Positions 23,301 through 31,302 of a DNA stretch of 35,116 nucleotides are shown piece by piece. Position numbers and translations under genes: made by a program. The notes beneath the pieces were generated by a model. It worked only from the letters and a program-made list of their open reading frames with translations. It searched no databases and was not told the DNA's origin. The stretch lies in assembly GCA_910588135.1 (NCBI GenBank), contig CAJUOT010000031.1, forward strand, positions 1 to 35,116, in the 5' to 3' direction. The stretch is from an uncultured Oscillospiraceae bacterium. GTDB taxonomy: Bacteria > Bacillota > Clostridia > Oscillospirales > Oscillospiraceae. How positions within the stretch are numbered: the first letter of the stretch is position 1; each line of letters opens with the position of its first letter.

Positions 23301-26300
23301 GCGAAGGTCGGTTTGAAAATCCTGAAATATGACCGGCAGAGCCACAAGCCCATGAGCGGCGTCACCTTTGAGATTTTCCGCGACGGCGTTTCCCTGGGCC
23401 ACTATGAGACGAACGGCAGCGGTGAGATCCTGCTGACCGGCATCGAACCCGGCACCTATCGGGCGGTCGAGGTAGACACCGGGGACGACAGCCATATCAA
23501 GGATACGGCTCCCCAGGAGATCGAGCTGACCGCCGGCTGCGGCGTCAAGGAGCTGTTTTTCTTCAACGATGTGCTGCCCGGCATGAAGCTGGTGAAGGTG
23601 GACAGCGCCGACCCCTCCAAGACCATCCCCGGCGTAAAATTCAGTATTCGGGCTGTGGATGGAAGCTACGGCCCCAAGGAGTTCGTCACAGACAGCAGGG
23701 GCGAGATCGACCTGAGCAAGCTGCCCGAGGGCTCCTACGAAGTGGTTGAACTGGAGTGTGCGGGCTATGTCATTGACAACGCCCAGCGCATCATCCATCT
23801 CCGGGCCAATGACACGGCGGAGTTCGTGTTCACCAACACAAAAAAGCCCGGCCTGCGGCTGGTAAAGACCAGCGCGGACGGGACGCCTCTGGACGGCGTT
23901 ACCTTCAAAATCACCCCCATCGGGGACGCCAGCCACTCCATCGACCGCACCACCCAAAACGGCGGTGAGATTTTCGTGGAGGACCTGGAGCCTGGAATTT
24001 ATTCTGTGGTAGAAACCTCCACGCTGCCGGATCACATCCTGGACAAGACCGAGTACCATGTGGAGCTGTCCCCCGGTAAGGTTTCCGAGCTGCGTCTGAG
24101 CAACGACAAGCGGCCCAGCTTGATTATCAGCAAACGGGACAAGGACACCGGTGATCCCATTCCCGGCGTTACCTTCACGCTGCGGGGCGCGGACGGCCCC
24201 ACCATCACCACCAAGCCCACCGGGCCGGATGGGAAGGTGGTCATCACCGACCTCTTGCCCGGGGTGTTCACTGTAATTGAGCAGAGTGTTCCGGAGAATT
24301 ACATCCTGGACACTACCCCTCAGACGGTGACGCTGTTCCCCAACAAGGAGGCCCAGGTGGAGTTCCAGAACTACCAGCGGCCCACCTTGAAAATCGTGAA
24401 GGTGGACATCAACGGCAAGCATCTGACCGGCGCGATCTTTGAGGTCAAGACCAAGGCCGGGGTAAAGATCGGGGACTTCCCGGTAAACGCAAACGGTGAG
24501 ATTACGGTCCCTCAGAAGCACCTCACCGAAGGGTACTATATCATCACGGAAAAACAGGCCCCGGCCGGGTACATCCTGGATACCACGCCCCACGAGGTCT
24601 ATCTGCGGCCCGGCAAGACCACTGAGGTCTCCATCGAGAATGAGAAGAAGCCCGGTCTCACCATCTATAAGGTGGATTCTATCGTCGGTGACGGAATTAA
24701 GGGCGCTAAATTTGAAATCTGGGTGTCCAAGGACAAGAACCAGAACGGCACCTATCAGCAGCTCACCAACAGCTTCTACTACTCGGACGAAAACGGGATC
24801 ATCCACCTGGACAACTTGGATACTGGGTGGTACAAAATCGTCGAGGTGGAACCGCCCTCCGGCTTCATGCTCAAAGAGCCCTCCGAGCAGACCATCTATA
24901 TCGAGCACGACACCTCGGTTGAGGTGACCTTTGAAAATATTCCCAAGTCCGCTCTCGTCATCCGGAAAATTGATTCCGACACTGGGGCCCCTCTGGCAAA
25001 CGCCTGGTTCCGCGTCCGCTACCTGGGCGGGACCTCCGGCAGCGGCGGCACTATCATCGGGGAATATCAGACCTCCAGCAACGGGAACATCGTCATCACC
25101 GGGTTGGAGGCTGGAACATATGTTTGCGAGGAAATCTCGGCGCCCCATGGGTACGTCATGGACACCGCCCCGCAGACCGCCTACATCAGCGGCAAGGAGC
25201 AGGACTGCATCACTCTTACCTTTACCAACAGCAAGTACGGCTCCCTCCTGGTCAAGAAAATTGACAGCATCTCTCGTGAGCCGCTGAGCGACATTCAATT
25301 TTATATCACCACCAGCGACGGCAGTGTGGTAGGAAACGGCAACGGCTACTTTACCACTGACAGCGCGGGTACGATCCTGGTGTCCGACATCATGCCGGGC
25401 ACGACGCTGGTCGTGAAGGAGACCCGTACCCGTCCCGGTTACATTTTAGACGATGTGCCGCAGACGGTCAAGATCGAGTCCAACGAGACCAAGACCCTGG
25501 AGTTCCGCAACCAGCCCACCGGCTCCCTTCTGATCCGGAAGGTGTGCAGTGTCAATCCCAGCGTGACCCTGGCGAACGCGGAGTTCAAGGTGACCTACTC
25601 CGATGGCAGCCTCATTGGCGATTCCAACGGGGTCTACCGCTCAGATGAAAACGGCGAGGTGCGCATCGAGGGCCTGACCCCCGGCAAGAGCGTTGTCATC
25701 ACCGAAACCAAAGCCCCCGCTGGATTCCTGATCGACACCCAGTCCCAGACCGCTGTGATCCAGGCGGGAAAGACGGTCAGCGTGACCATGAAAAACCAGC
25801 CCAAGGGCCAGCTCATTGTCCAGAAACGGGACAGCCTGACCAACAAGCCGCTTCCCGGCGCGGAGTTCCGTATCACAACGGCGGCTGGCTGCGAGGTGGG
25901 CCTGGACGGTGTGATTGGCACCAGTACGCTCACCCAAAATGGGATTTTCACCACAGATAGCCAAGGTGAGATCCGCATCTCCAACCTCGCCCCAGGGGCG
26001 TATGTACTGTCCGAAATCAAGGCGCCGAACGGCGGATATGTGATCGACAATCCCTCCACAAACGTGGTGATTGGCCCCAACGGCGACACTCAAACGGTGA
26101 TTGTGAAAAATTCCAAGGCTGGCGCACTGGTCATCGACAAACGGGATTCCGTCACCAATAAGCCCCTGGCCGGCGTGACCTTCAAGGTGACGACCGCCAC
26201 CGGTGAGTTCGTCCCCGACGAAAACGGCCAGATCAGCAGCAACGGCATCTATATGACCGACCGGGACGGTAAAATCACCATCAACGGGGTGGTAGGCGCG

Positions 26301-29300
26301 CTGGTGGTAACCGAAGTCAAGACCATTCCCGGCTACACCATCGACCCCAACGAAAAAACGCAGACGGTAGTGGTCAACCCCAATGACGTTCAAACGCTCC
26401 ATTTTTACAACACGCCCGGCACGACCCTCATTATCCGCAAGTTCATCGAGGGCACCGAGAATGAGCCTCTTTCCGGGGTCGCATTCAAGGTGATCGACGG
26501 CAGCGGCGCGGCGGTGGGTCCCGATGACGGAATCTACTACACAAACAAGGCTGGAGAGATCGTGCTGTCTGATGTGGAGCCCGGCACTACGGTGATCGCC
26601 CGCGAGATCAAAACGGTAGATGGGTTCGTGCTGGACGGCACTCCGCAGAAGATTCTGATTAAGGACGGTGAGGTGCAAAGTCTCACCTTCTGGAACAAGA
26701 GGGCTGGGACGCTGCTGATCGAGAAGCTGGATTCCGTTACCAAGGCCCCCCTGATGGGTGCTCAGTTCAAGGTCGTCTATGCGGACGGCCGGGTAGTGGA
26801 TACTGAGGGCGGCAAGCTGTCGTCCAACGGTATCTATATTACGGACAGCAATGGTCAGATCAAGATTACCAATGTCACGGGGACCATTGTTGTGACTGAG
26901 GAAAAGTGTCCGGATGGCTATGTGCTCGGCTCCAATGACAAGAGCCAGACGGTTGTGGTCAATCCCCAGGATACGCAAACTCTCCGGTTTTACAACGACC
27001 CCCTGTGCAGTCTCACCCTGACGAAGCGGGATTCTGTCACCGGAAAGCCTGTCCCCAACACCGAGTTTACGGTCAGGGACGGGAATGGAAACCTGATTGG
27101 CCGCTACACCACTGGTAGGGACGGTACTGTGACCGTCACCGGCCTCGTGCCCGGAAGCACCGTCGTGGTGACGGAATCGAAGGTCCCCCAGGGCTATGTG
27201 CTCAATCCCACCCCGCAGACCATCACCCTGAAAAACGGCACAGGCAACAGCGTGGTCAGCGGCGGCTCCACCGGCAATACGGGCGGCTCGACGGGCAGCA
27301 CCGGCACAGGCGGCGGCAACAATCTGGATTTTGAGAACGACCCCACCACGACCCTCACGATTCAGAAATTTGTGGAGGGCACAGACAACCAGCCCATGAA
27401 GGGCGTGGAGTTCCTGGTCACCGACAGCTCCGGTGCGGTGGTGGGCCCCAACAACGGCTACTACTACACCGATAAGGACGGCCGCATCACCATCTCCAAC
27501 CTGGAGCCCGGAACGACCATCACCGCCCGGGAAACCAAAACTTTGGCGGGCTTCATCCTGGACGGCACCCCCCAGAGCATTAAAATCAAGGTGGGCGAGG
27601 GCCAGACGATGACCTTCTGGAACAAGAAGGCAGGCGGATTGGTCATCACAAAACTGGATGCCGTGTCCAAGGAGCCTTTGGCCGGAGTTCGCTTCAAGCT
27701 GACCTATTCCGACGGCACCAATGTGGACCAGGATGGCGGCAAGGTCTCCACCAACGGGATCTATGTGACCGACAGCAACGGCCAGATCAACGTCCAGGGT
27801 GTGACCGGCACCATCATCGCAACCGAAATTGAAACCATCCCCGGCTACATCATCGACCCCAACACCAAGTCCCAGACGGTGAAGGTCAACGCGGACGACA
27901 CTCAGTACCTCACCTTTTACAACACCCCCACCCAGACTCTGGTGATTCAGAAGCTGGTGGAAGGGAGCAAGGACCAGGGTCTGGCCGGGGTAGAGTTCCT
28001 GGTTACGGACAGCAGCGGCGCTTTTGTGGGCCCGAACAACGGCATCTACAAGACCGACAAGTATGGCCGCATCACCATCTCTGACCTGAAGCCCGGCGCG
28101 GTCATCACCGCAAAGGAGACCAAGGCATTGGACGGCTATGTGCTGGACAGCACTCCGCAGAGCATTGAGATCAAGTCCGGTGAGGTACAGACTTTGATGT
28201 TCTACAACACCCCTGTCGGCGGTTTGGAGCTGATTAAGGTCTCCGAGAGCGACAAATCCCAGCGCATTAAGGGCGTGACCTTTGAGATTCGCAGGATGGA
28301 CGGCGGGCTGGTGGACACCATTACTACCGGCGACAATGGCCGGGTGTTCCTGCCCATGGACGCCGGCGACTACTACGCTGTGGAAATCGAGGCGGCGGAG
28401 GGCTTCAAAATCGACAGCACGCCCCACTACTTCACCGTTCAGGACGGCAAGACTACCACCCTGACCGTGACCAACGCCCCCTTCTCTGGCATCATCATTC
28501 ATAAGGTCAATTCTGTCACCGGCGAGGGAATTTACGATGTTAAATTCCTGGTCTATGACCAGAATAAGAACCCCATCGGGGAGTATTCCACCGATAATGA
28601 GGGGTACATTTACATCGACGACCTCACTGTGCAAGGCAAGGGCAAGCTGTTTATCCGCGAGCTGGAGGCCGCCCCCGGCTATGAACTGGACAAGGAATAT
28701 AAGACCGTCTATGTCCAGCCGGGCAAGACCATTGAGATCGAGTGGAAGAATACTCCGATTACCGGCCAGTTCCAGATCCACAAGTATGCCGCCGAGTACA
28801 ACGAGGTCACCGGCACACCCGCCGGCGCTCCCCTCCAGGGGGCTGTCTACGAAATCAGCGAGGCCCGCAGCGGAAAAGTAGTGGACTACATCACCACAGA
28901 CGCCCGGGGTGTCGCCGCTTCCAAGCCCCTGCCTTTGGGTCGATACAAAATCGTCGAGGTGACCGCTCCCGCCTATTGGCAGGTCAGCGGCACGGTCTTC
29001 GACGAAACTCTGGAATATTCCGGCCAGATCATCAAAGTAAGTGACTACGATAAGCCCTCCAACCTGGGCGTGGTCATTACCAAGCGGGGCAACGCTGAGG
29101 CACTGGCGGGAAGTCAGATGCGCTACGACTTCACTGTGGCGAACACCAGCAACGTGCCGCTTGAGAACTATTATTGGCATGATCGCATTCCCACCGACGC
29201 GGCTCGGGCGACCATCTTCACCACCGGCACCTACAGCGCCCGGCTGAACTACCGTATCCTCTACAAGACAAACTACTCCGCCACCTATCAGGTGCTGGCG

Positions 29301-29600
29301 TCCAACCTGATCACCAGCAGCAACTATTCCTTCAGCCTGAACGCCATCCCCACCCAGGCCGGGGAGTATGTCACGGACATCTATCTGGATTTTGGCAAAG
29401 TGCCTGTGGGCTTCCAGTCGGTAGCCAATCCCACCCTGACGGTGCAGGTGCTGGGCACTGTCGCCAACGGCTACCAGATCGTGAACCGGGCCGATGTGGG
29501 CGGCAAGTACCAGGGCACCTGGCAGACTGCGCAGGCCACCTGGGTCACCATTGTGCGTAAGCTGACACCGAATATTCCTTTGCCCAAGACTGGCTACTAA
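20349..29600 (+). CDS. Giant Cna_B/SpaA-repeat adhesin ending in LPKTGY
   Basis: 3083 residues. A long signal peptide (1-37) leads to an N-terminal region of about 700 residues that I do not recognise (binding tip). About 22 Cna_B/SpaA-like domains of 85-100 residues each follow (about 769-2900), each with a Lys-containing first strand (such as LKIVKVD) and a Glu-containing TExxAPxGY motif, the residues that form intramolecular isopeptide bonds. A Gly/Ser linker (near 2305-2325) and a C-terminal DUF11-like domain (about 2900-3070) close the protein. The final residues are LPKTGY and stop; no hydrophobic helix or basic tail is encoded. It should be a very long, stiff surface fibre for cell-cell or host contact. 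The start has AAGGAGG 9 nt upstream. Confidence 0.9.
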   Translation: MLKSLSQSIKNKWRRALSGLLAVITVAGMLPATAFAAERTSAGSAASTPVYAPTGDFEVNIAGATGWNGTHQPLTVYSTESGSTQTTTIPASGGAAPLPFALLEYSGGERVKVGLAVDDSGSVTGWEGGKLGKTGWVDKEDILVNLPDILPGIAYKRDGGRQFSSRLSRYEYVIAGNFAFAEQLAQLQREAMSDGDTLVVQQSRQDISIHRAKGDAGQLYQYTLDGAVYPKYEDWTEYDAPDDTLGLLRYELSNAIDRAYSVIPYTTLTELCASGIKRAPIKASSSNPTGGTGGLNPGSPGGQKPTTSNVDWSTDPERTFLRFTLIEFPEGVVKDIGNNDYSTWHVVGTPLNVVWSDGTYENWTAEQCRSKITWFNSSAMQYNGRGSNAAQMMAGGTGGVYSYDATSGYNQRWVTTADEFQRESGITDQQKEQMFHCNSSKWSASWIDGDYTSMWGTDPQPVTPGNLYKVYKPNDAFLYLLGRLSENSSGTGWSKDDAIAKWSEYVHDASGNLRTKYRIIIETGGVFVDPDGVRRAYTLREMMAYTLYNNEAAVKGSLIRDQSSTIRNMAQWMRQSKGQFLEYPLNGDGTPTGEELCSTNGYTEADSFVDSITKAAKIRDTIFTERRSYGLHILSPFNFERPEPTGTSLEVTKKSGASIPAGKTWSFTVTYTAGSPSNYTARKNNTDCTDQVINTGNGLRFSLKADETIRIVFDADASFRFEVHEDDSSQLTNISGTGGTADMSAKKFISSGGASKVTFTNGTTITEKKPVYLKLKKIAAKDKQPLSGAEFSVYADPSCTGTPLAVMTTGSDGTASTSVPNIVEDGGSVTLYVKETRAPAGCTPLAAPIPVTCKAPENSTQAGAAQVGPASGIENGGIPEPGKALLFKRDALTNAGVGPATFKFSSVTNGVYEFDTDEAGVLESVQWWDPTEAAGKYIKPGEYAVTELIPPPNYEPTTEVQQIKLELDANGNPIPAGPLVFKNLAKVGLKILKYDRQSHKPMSGVTFEIFRDGVSLGHYETNGSGEILLTGIEPGTYRAVEVDTGDDSHIKDTAPQEIELTAGCGVKELFFFNDVLPGMKLVKVDSADPSKTIPGVKFSIRAVDGSYGPKEFVTDSRGEIDLSKLPEGSYEVVELECAGYVIDNAQRIIHLRANDTAEFVFTNTKKPGLRLVKTSADGTPLDGVTFKITPIGDASHSIDRTTQNGGEIFVEDLEPGIYSVVETSTLPDHILDKTEYHVELSPGKVSELRLSNDKRPSLIISKRDKDTGDPIPGVTFTLRGADGPTITTKPTGPDGKVVITDLLPGVFTVIEQSVPENYILDTTPQTVTLFPNKEAQVEFQNYQRPTLKIVKVDINGKHLTGAIFEVKTKAGVKIGDFPVNANGEITVPQKHLTEGYYIITEKQAPAGYILDTTPHEVYLRPGKTTEVSIENEKKPGLTIYKVDSIVGDGIKGAKFEIWVSKDKNQNGTYQQLTNSFYYSDENGIIHLDNLDTGWYKIVEVEPPSGFMLKEPSEQTIYIEHDTSVEVTFENIPKSALVIRKIDSDTGAPLANAWFRVRYLGGTSGSGGTIIGEYQTSSNGNIVITGLEAGTYVCEEISAPHGYVMDTAPQTAYISGKEQDCITLTFTNSKYGSLLVKKIDSISREPLSDIQFYITTSDGSVVGNGNGYFTTDSAGTILVSDIMPGTTLVVKETRTRPGYILDDVPQTVKIESNETKTLEFRNQPTGSLLIRKVCSVNPSVTLANAEFKVTYSDGSLIGDSNGVYRSDENGEVRIEGLTPGKSVVITETKAPAGFLIDTQSQTAVIQAGKTVSVTMKNQPKGQLIVQKRDSLTNKPLPGAEFRITTAAGCEVGLDGVIGTSTLTQNGIFTTDSQGEIRISNLAPGAYVLSEIKAPNGGYVIDNPSTNVVIGPNGDTQTVIVKNSKAGALVIDKRDSVTNKPLAGVTFKVTTATGEFVPDENGQISSNGIYMTDRDGKITINGVVGALVVTEVKTIPGYTIDPNEKTQTVVVNPNDVQTLHFYNTPGTTLIIRKFIEGTENEPLSGVAFKVIDGSGAAVGPDDGIYYTNKAGEIVLSDVEPGTTVIAREIKTVDGFVLDGTPQKILIKDGEVQSLTFWNKRAGTLLIEKLDSVTKAPLMGAQFKVVYADGRVVDTEGGKLSSNGIYITDSNGQIKITNVTGTIVVTEEKCPDGYVLGSNDKSQTVVVNPQDTQTLRFYNDPLCSLTLTKRDSVTGKPVPNTEFTVRDGNGNLIGRYTTGRDGTVTVTGLVPGSTVVVTESKVPQGYVLNPTPQTITLKNGTGNSVVSGGSTGNTGGSTGSTGTGGGNNLDFENDPTTTLTIQKFVEGTDNQPMKGVEFLVTDSSGAVVGPNNGYYYTDKDGRITISNLEPGTTITARETKTLAGFILDGTPQSIKIKVGEGQTMTFWNKKAGGLVITKLDAVSKEPLAGVRFKLTYSDGTNVDQDGGKVSTNGIYVTDSNGQINVQGVTGTIIATEIETIPGYIIDPNTKSQTVKVNADDTQYLTFYNTPTQTLVIQKLVEGSKDQGLAGVEFLVTDSSGAFVGPNNGIYKTDKYGRITISDLKPGAVITAKETKALDGYVLDSTPQSIEIKSGEVQTLMFYNTPVGGLELIKVSESDKSQRIKGVTFEIRRMDGGLVDTITTGDNGRVFLPMDAGDYYAVEIEAAEGFKIDSTPHYFTVQDGKTTTLTVTNAPFSGIIIHKVNSVTGEGIYDVKFLVYDQNKNPIGEYSTDNEGYIYIDDLTVQGKGKLFIRELEAAPGYELDKEYKTVYVQPGKTIEIEWKNTPITGQFQIHKYAAEYNEVTGTPAGAPLQGAVYEISEARSGKVVDYITTDARGVAASKPLPLGRYKIVEVTAPAYWQVSGTVFDETLEYSGQIIKVSDYDKPSNLGVVITKRGNAEALAGSQMRYDFTVANTSNVPLENYYWHDRIPTDAARATIFTTGTYSARLNYRILYKTNYSATYQVLASNLITSSNYSFSLNAIPTQAGEYVTDIYLDFGKVPVGFQSVANPTLTVQVLGTVANGYQIVNRADVGGKYQGTWQTAQATWVTIVRKLTPNIPLPKTGY
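22651..29055 (+). repeat. About 22 tandem Cna_B/SpaA domain repeats with alternating A/B types
   Basis: Domain starts recur about every 270-345 bp. From 26121 two types alternate: B at 26121, 26705 and 27633 (SxNGIYxTDxxGxI, NP-x-D, FYN ends) and A at 26421, 27348 and 27933 (EGT-like start, VGPxxGxYxT, VxLDxTPQ). An unpaired domain with a Gly/Ser linker occupies 27005-27347. The pattern shows growth by copying of two-domain modules. Confidence 0.75.
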
Positions 29601-29611
29601 ACCAACAAGCG

Positions 29612-29640
29612 GGGCGGCTCTCTAAAATGGGAGCCGCCCT
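29612..29640. terminator. Bidirectional hairpin between convergent genes
   Basis: GGGCGGCTC (29612-29620) pairs with GAGCCGCCC (29631-29639) over a 10-nt loop. It ends the adhesin gene on the plus strand and the small minus-strand gene. T-tracts are weak on both sides. Confidence 0.65.
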
Positions 29641-29656
29641 ATTACACTCTCAGCTG

Positions 29657-30007
29657 TTACTGCTCGTTTTTTATCAACATAGCAATGAATTTAGACAACT
29701 GCTCCTCAAATGTCTCGCTTTCGTTCAGCGCAGCAAGGATTCGATTAGCCTGCTCCATAGGCGGTTCATTTTTTTGGACTGGCAAGTGGACGGAAGCGAT
29801 AAATCCACTGATGACCGCCCCCACTTCCCTGGCCCATGCGTTGGCGATCAAGTCACTTGTATTGGTTGGATTCTCGCCGTATTCCACAACGATCTCCATA
29901 ATTTTATTGCTGTCAATTCCCACTGCCGTGGCAGGCAGCCGGAATGACAGAGCATTGATTATGTTCAGATCAGTTTCTACGAAATCAGGGAACTTGGCAG
30001 ACATCAT
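29657..30007 (-). CDS. Hypothetical small cytoplasmic protein
   Basis: 116 residues if started at the ATG whose first base is 30007, 6 nt from AGGAG; the frame is open to 30013 and an ATG at 30004 is also possible. The protein is soluble and helical with an FSFRLPA-like segment near residue 20, and no recognised domain. It is the first plus-to-minus switch in the window and is divergent from the HD-GYP gene, so it belongs to a separate insertion or cargo island. Confidence 0.5.
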   Translation of the reverse strand: MMSAKFPDFVETDLNIINALSFRLPATAVGIDSNKIMEIVVEYGENPTNTSDLIANAWAREVGAVISGFIASVHLPVQKNEPPMEQANRILAALNESETFEEQLSKFIAMLIKNEQ

Positions 30008-30070
30008 AAGCATCTCCTAAATATGTATGTTAATGGCTATGATAACAGGAAAGTGACAGGTGATATAAAA

Positions 30071-30688
30071 TTGAACGTAGAATCTACATTTGAAATCCTC
30101 CGCCGGGAGCAGCTTCTCATTGACCACGCGCCCCACAGCGTACAGTTTCAGGACCTGACCGGCAGCCTGCTCCGCGTTTTTTCCGCCGCCGCAGTCATTC
30201 CGCCGCTGACTGTATCGGAGATACGGATGTATGCGGCCTTGGCCCTGCTCCACGACGTCGGCAAGCGGGCCATCCCTTCGGAAATCCTCGACAAACCCGG
30301 TCCTCTGACCAAAGAAGAATTTGAGGTGATGAAAACCCATACCACACAGGGGTGTGACCTGCTGGAGCGGATGCCGGAGCTGCGGGAGTGCGAGGTGTTT
30401 TCCCAGATTTGCGACGTATGCCGCCACCACCATGAGCGGTGGGACGGCGGCGGTTATCCGGACGGGCTGGAGGGAGACAACATTACCCCATGGGTGCAGG
30501 CGGTGGGACTGGCAGACGCTTTTGACGCCCTGATTCACCGGCGGGTGTACAAACCGGCCTACCCGCCGGAGCAAGCTAGTGAGATGATATTGACCGGGGC
30601 CTGCGGCATCTTTAATCCGCTGCTTCTGGCCTGCTTCGCCCAGCACATCGGCGCAATCTCCAGAGCGGTCTATTCCTCTGCTGTTTGA
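30071..30688 (+). CDS. HD-GYP domain protein
   Basis: 205 residues from TTG 30071 (CAGGTGAT upstream); the ATG at 30023 is possible but leaves no room for a promoter against the divergent gene. The domain contains the HD pair in LHDVGK and the HHERWDGGGYPDGL motif, with a later ADAFDAL segment, which is the metal-binding signature of HD-GYP phosphodiesterases. Such enzymes degrade cyclic di-GMP or related dinucleotides. No sensory or membrane domain is present. The 3' end overlaps the convergent MmcQ/YjbR gene by 19 nt. Whether it signals for element transfer is unknown. Confidence 0.75.
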   Translation: MNVESTFEILRREQLLIDHAPHSVQFQDLTGSLLRVFSAAAVIPPLTVSEIRMYAALALLHDVGKRAIPSEILDKPGPLTKEEFEVMKTHTTQGCDLLERMPELRECEVFSQICDVCRHHHERWDGGGYPDGLEGDNITPWVQAVGLADAFDALIHRRVYKPAYPPEQASEMILTGACGIFNPLLLACFAQHIGAISRAVYSSAV

Positions 30689-31074
30689 GTGCGTCTCTTT
30701 TTATGTTTGGGCGCAACGCTGTCATAGCTCAGCTCCAGCAACGGGAATATCTGGTCATCTGAAACGGAGTCGTTAAGCAGAATCGAGATCCAGTGGTTCT
30801 TGTTCATATGGTAGGCGGGGCGAAATCCTTTCTCTGCCAACAGAGAACCGACCATAATTGTGCCGCATTTCACATTCATTACATCAACAAGGTCCTCACC
30901 TGAGAGACCGAGCTTGTTGGCGGGTACATCCATAATGATGGCATACCATTTTTTGCTCGCGGGGTGACGGAATACCGCGCTACCTGGGCTGTCCGCCCAA
31001 AGGTATTCCGCCTCTGTTCCATAGGTCTCCCGGATATACTGCGTGATCCGCTCACGCTGAGATATTTGGCTCAT
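30670..31074 (-). CDS. MmcQ/YjbR family protein
   Basis: 134 residues. The sequence order (RERITQYIRETYGTEAEY, FRHPASKKWYAIIMDVP, CGTIMVGSLL, YHMNKNHWISILLND) is the standard pattern of the MmcQ/YjbR family, which has a CyaY-like fold and is annotated as DNA-binding. ATG at 31074 has AGGAGC upstream. It lies 11 nt after the zinc-ribbon gene in a two-gene operon and overlaps the convergent HD-GYP gene at its 3' end. The biological role is not known. Confidence 0.82.
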   Translation of the reverse strand: MSQISQRERITQYIRETYGTEAEYLWADSPGSAVFRHPASKKWYAIIMDVPANKLGLSGEDLVDVMNVKCGTIMVGSLLAEKGFRPAYHMNKNHWISILLNDSVSDDQIFPLLELSYDSVAPKHKKRRTQTAEE

Positions 31075-31085
31075 GGCTCTGCTCC

Positions 31086-31238
31086 TTAAATCTCCCGTGG
31101 CTCCTTCAGGCGTTCCTCATATTCCTGCCGCTCCGCTTCGTCTGCTAGCCGGACGGCATACTTCCCGCAGTCGGGACACTGCTCCGGCTGGCTGACGCGG
31201 CTGAAAATAAAGTGGCAGTTATCGCAAGTGTAAATCAT
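31086..31238 (-). CDS. Small zinc-ribbon (rubredoxin-like) protein
   Basis: 50 residues from the ATG at 31238, 7 nt after AGGTG. Two CxxC pairs (YTCDNC and PEQCPDCG) form a zinc ribbon of rubredoxin-like type, followed by a charged helix rich in Glu and Arg. The longer frame to 31310 lacks a ribosome site. It is the first gene of the minus-strand pair with MmcQ/YjbR. The function is unknown. Confidence 0.6.
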   Translation of the reverse strand: MIYTCDNCHFIFSRVSQPEQCPDCGKYAVRLADEAERQEYEERLKEPREI

Positions 31239-31302
31239 TTCTATCACCTGCGACATTATAGCAGAATAATCACTATCATACAAGGTCAGGAGGTATCTAA
31301 GA

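Noticed and set aside
21747..25298. Long minus-strand open frame (1183 codons) opposite the adhesin
   Set aside because: It mirrors the Gly/Asp/Val-rich repeat frame of the adhesin; its composition is an antisense shadow, and no ribosome site or domain is present.
22651..29055. Possible CRISPR array (regular repeats)
   Set aside because: Repeats are 270-345 bp, protein-coding and diverged; there are no short identical repeats with unique spacers.
25641..29180. Second long minus-strand open frame (1179 codons) opposite the adhesin
   Set aside because: Same cause: repetitive GC-rich codons leave the antisense frame open. No start context or recognised protein.
29597..29720. Frameshift that would add a hydrophobic tail after LPKTG
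   Set aside because: In one other frame a leucine-rich stretch appears at about 29627-29680, but it is opposite the minus-strand gene, follows a stable hairpin and has no run of basic residues. It looks like chance, though only homologue comparison can settle it.
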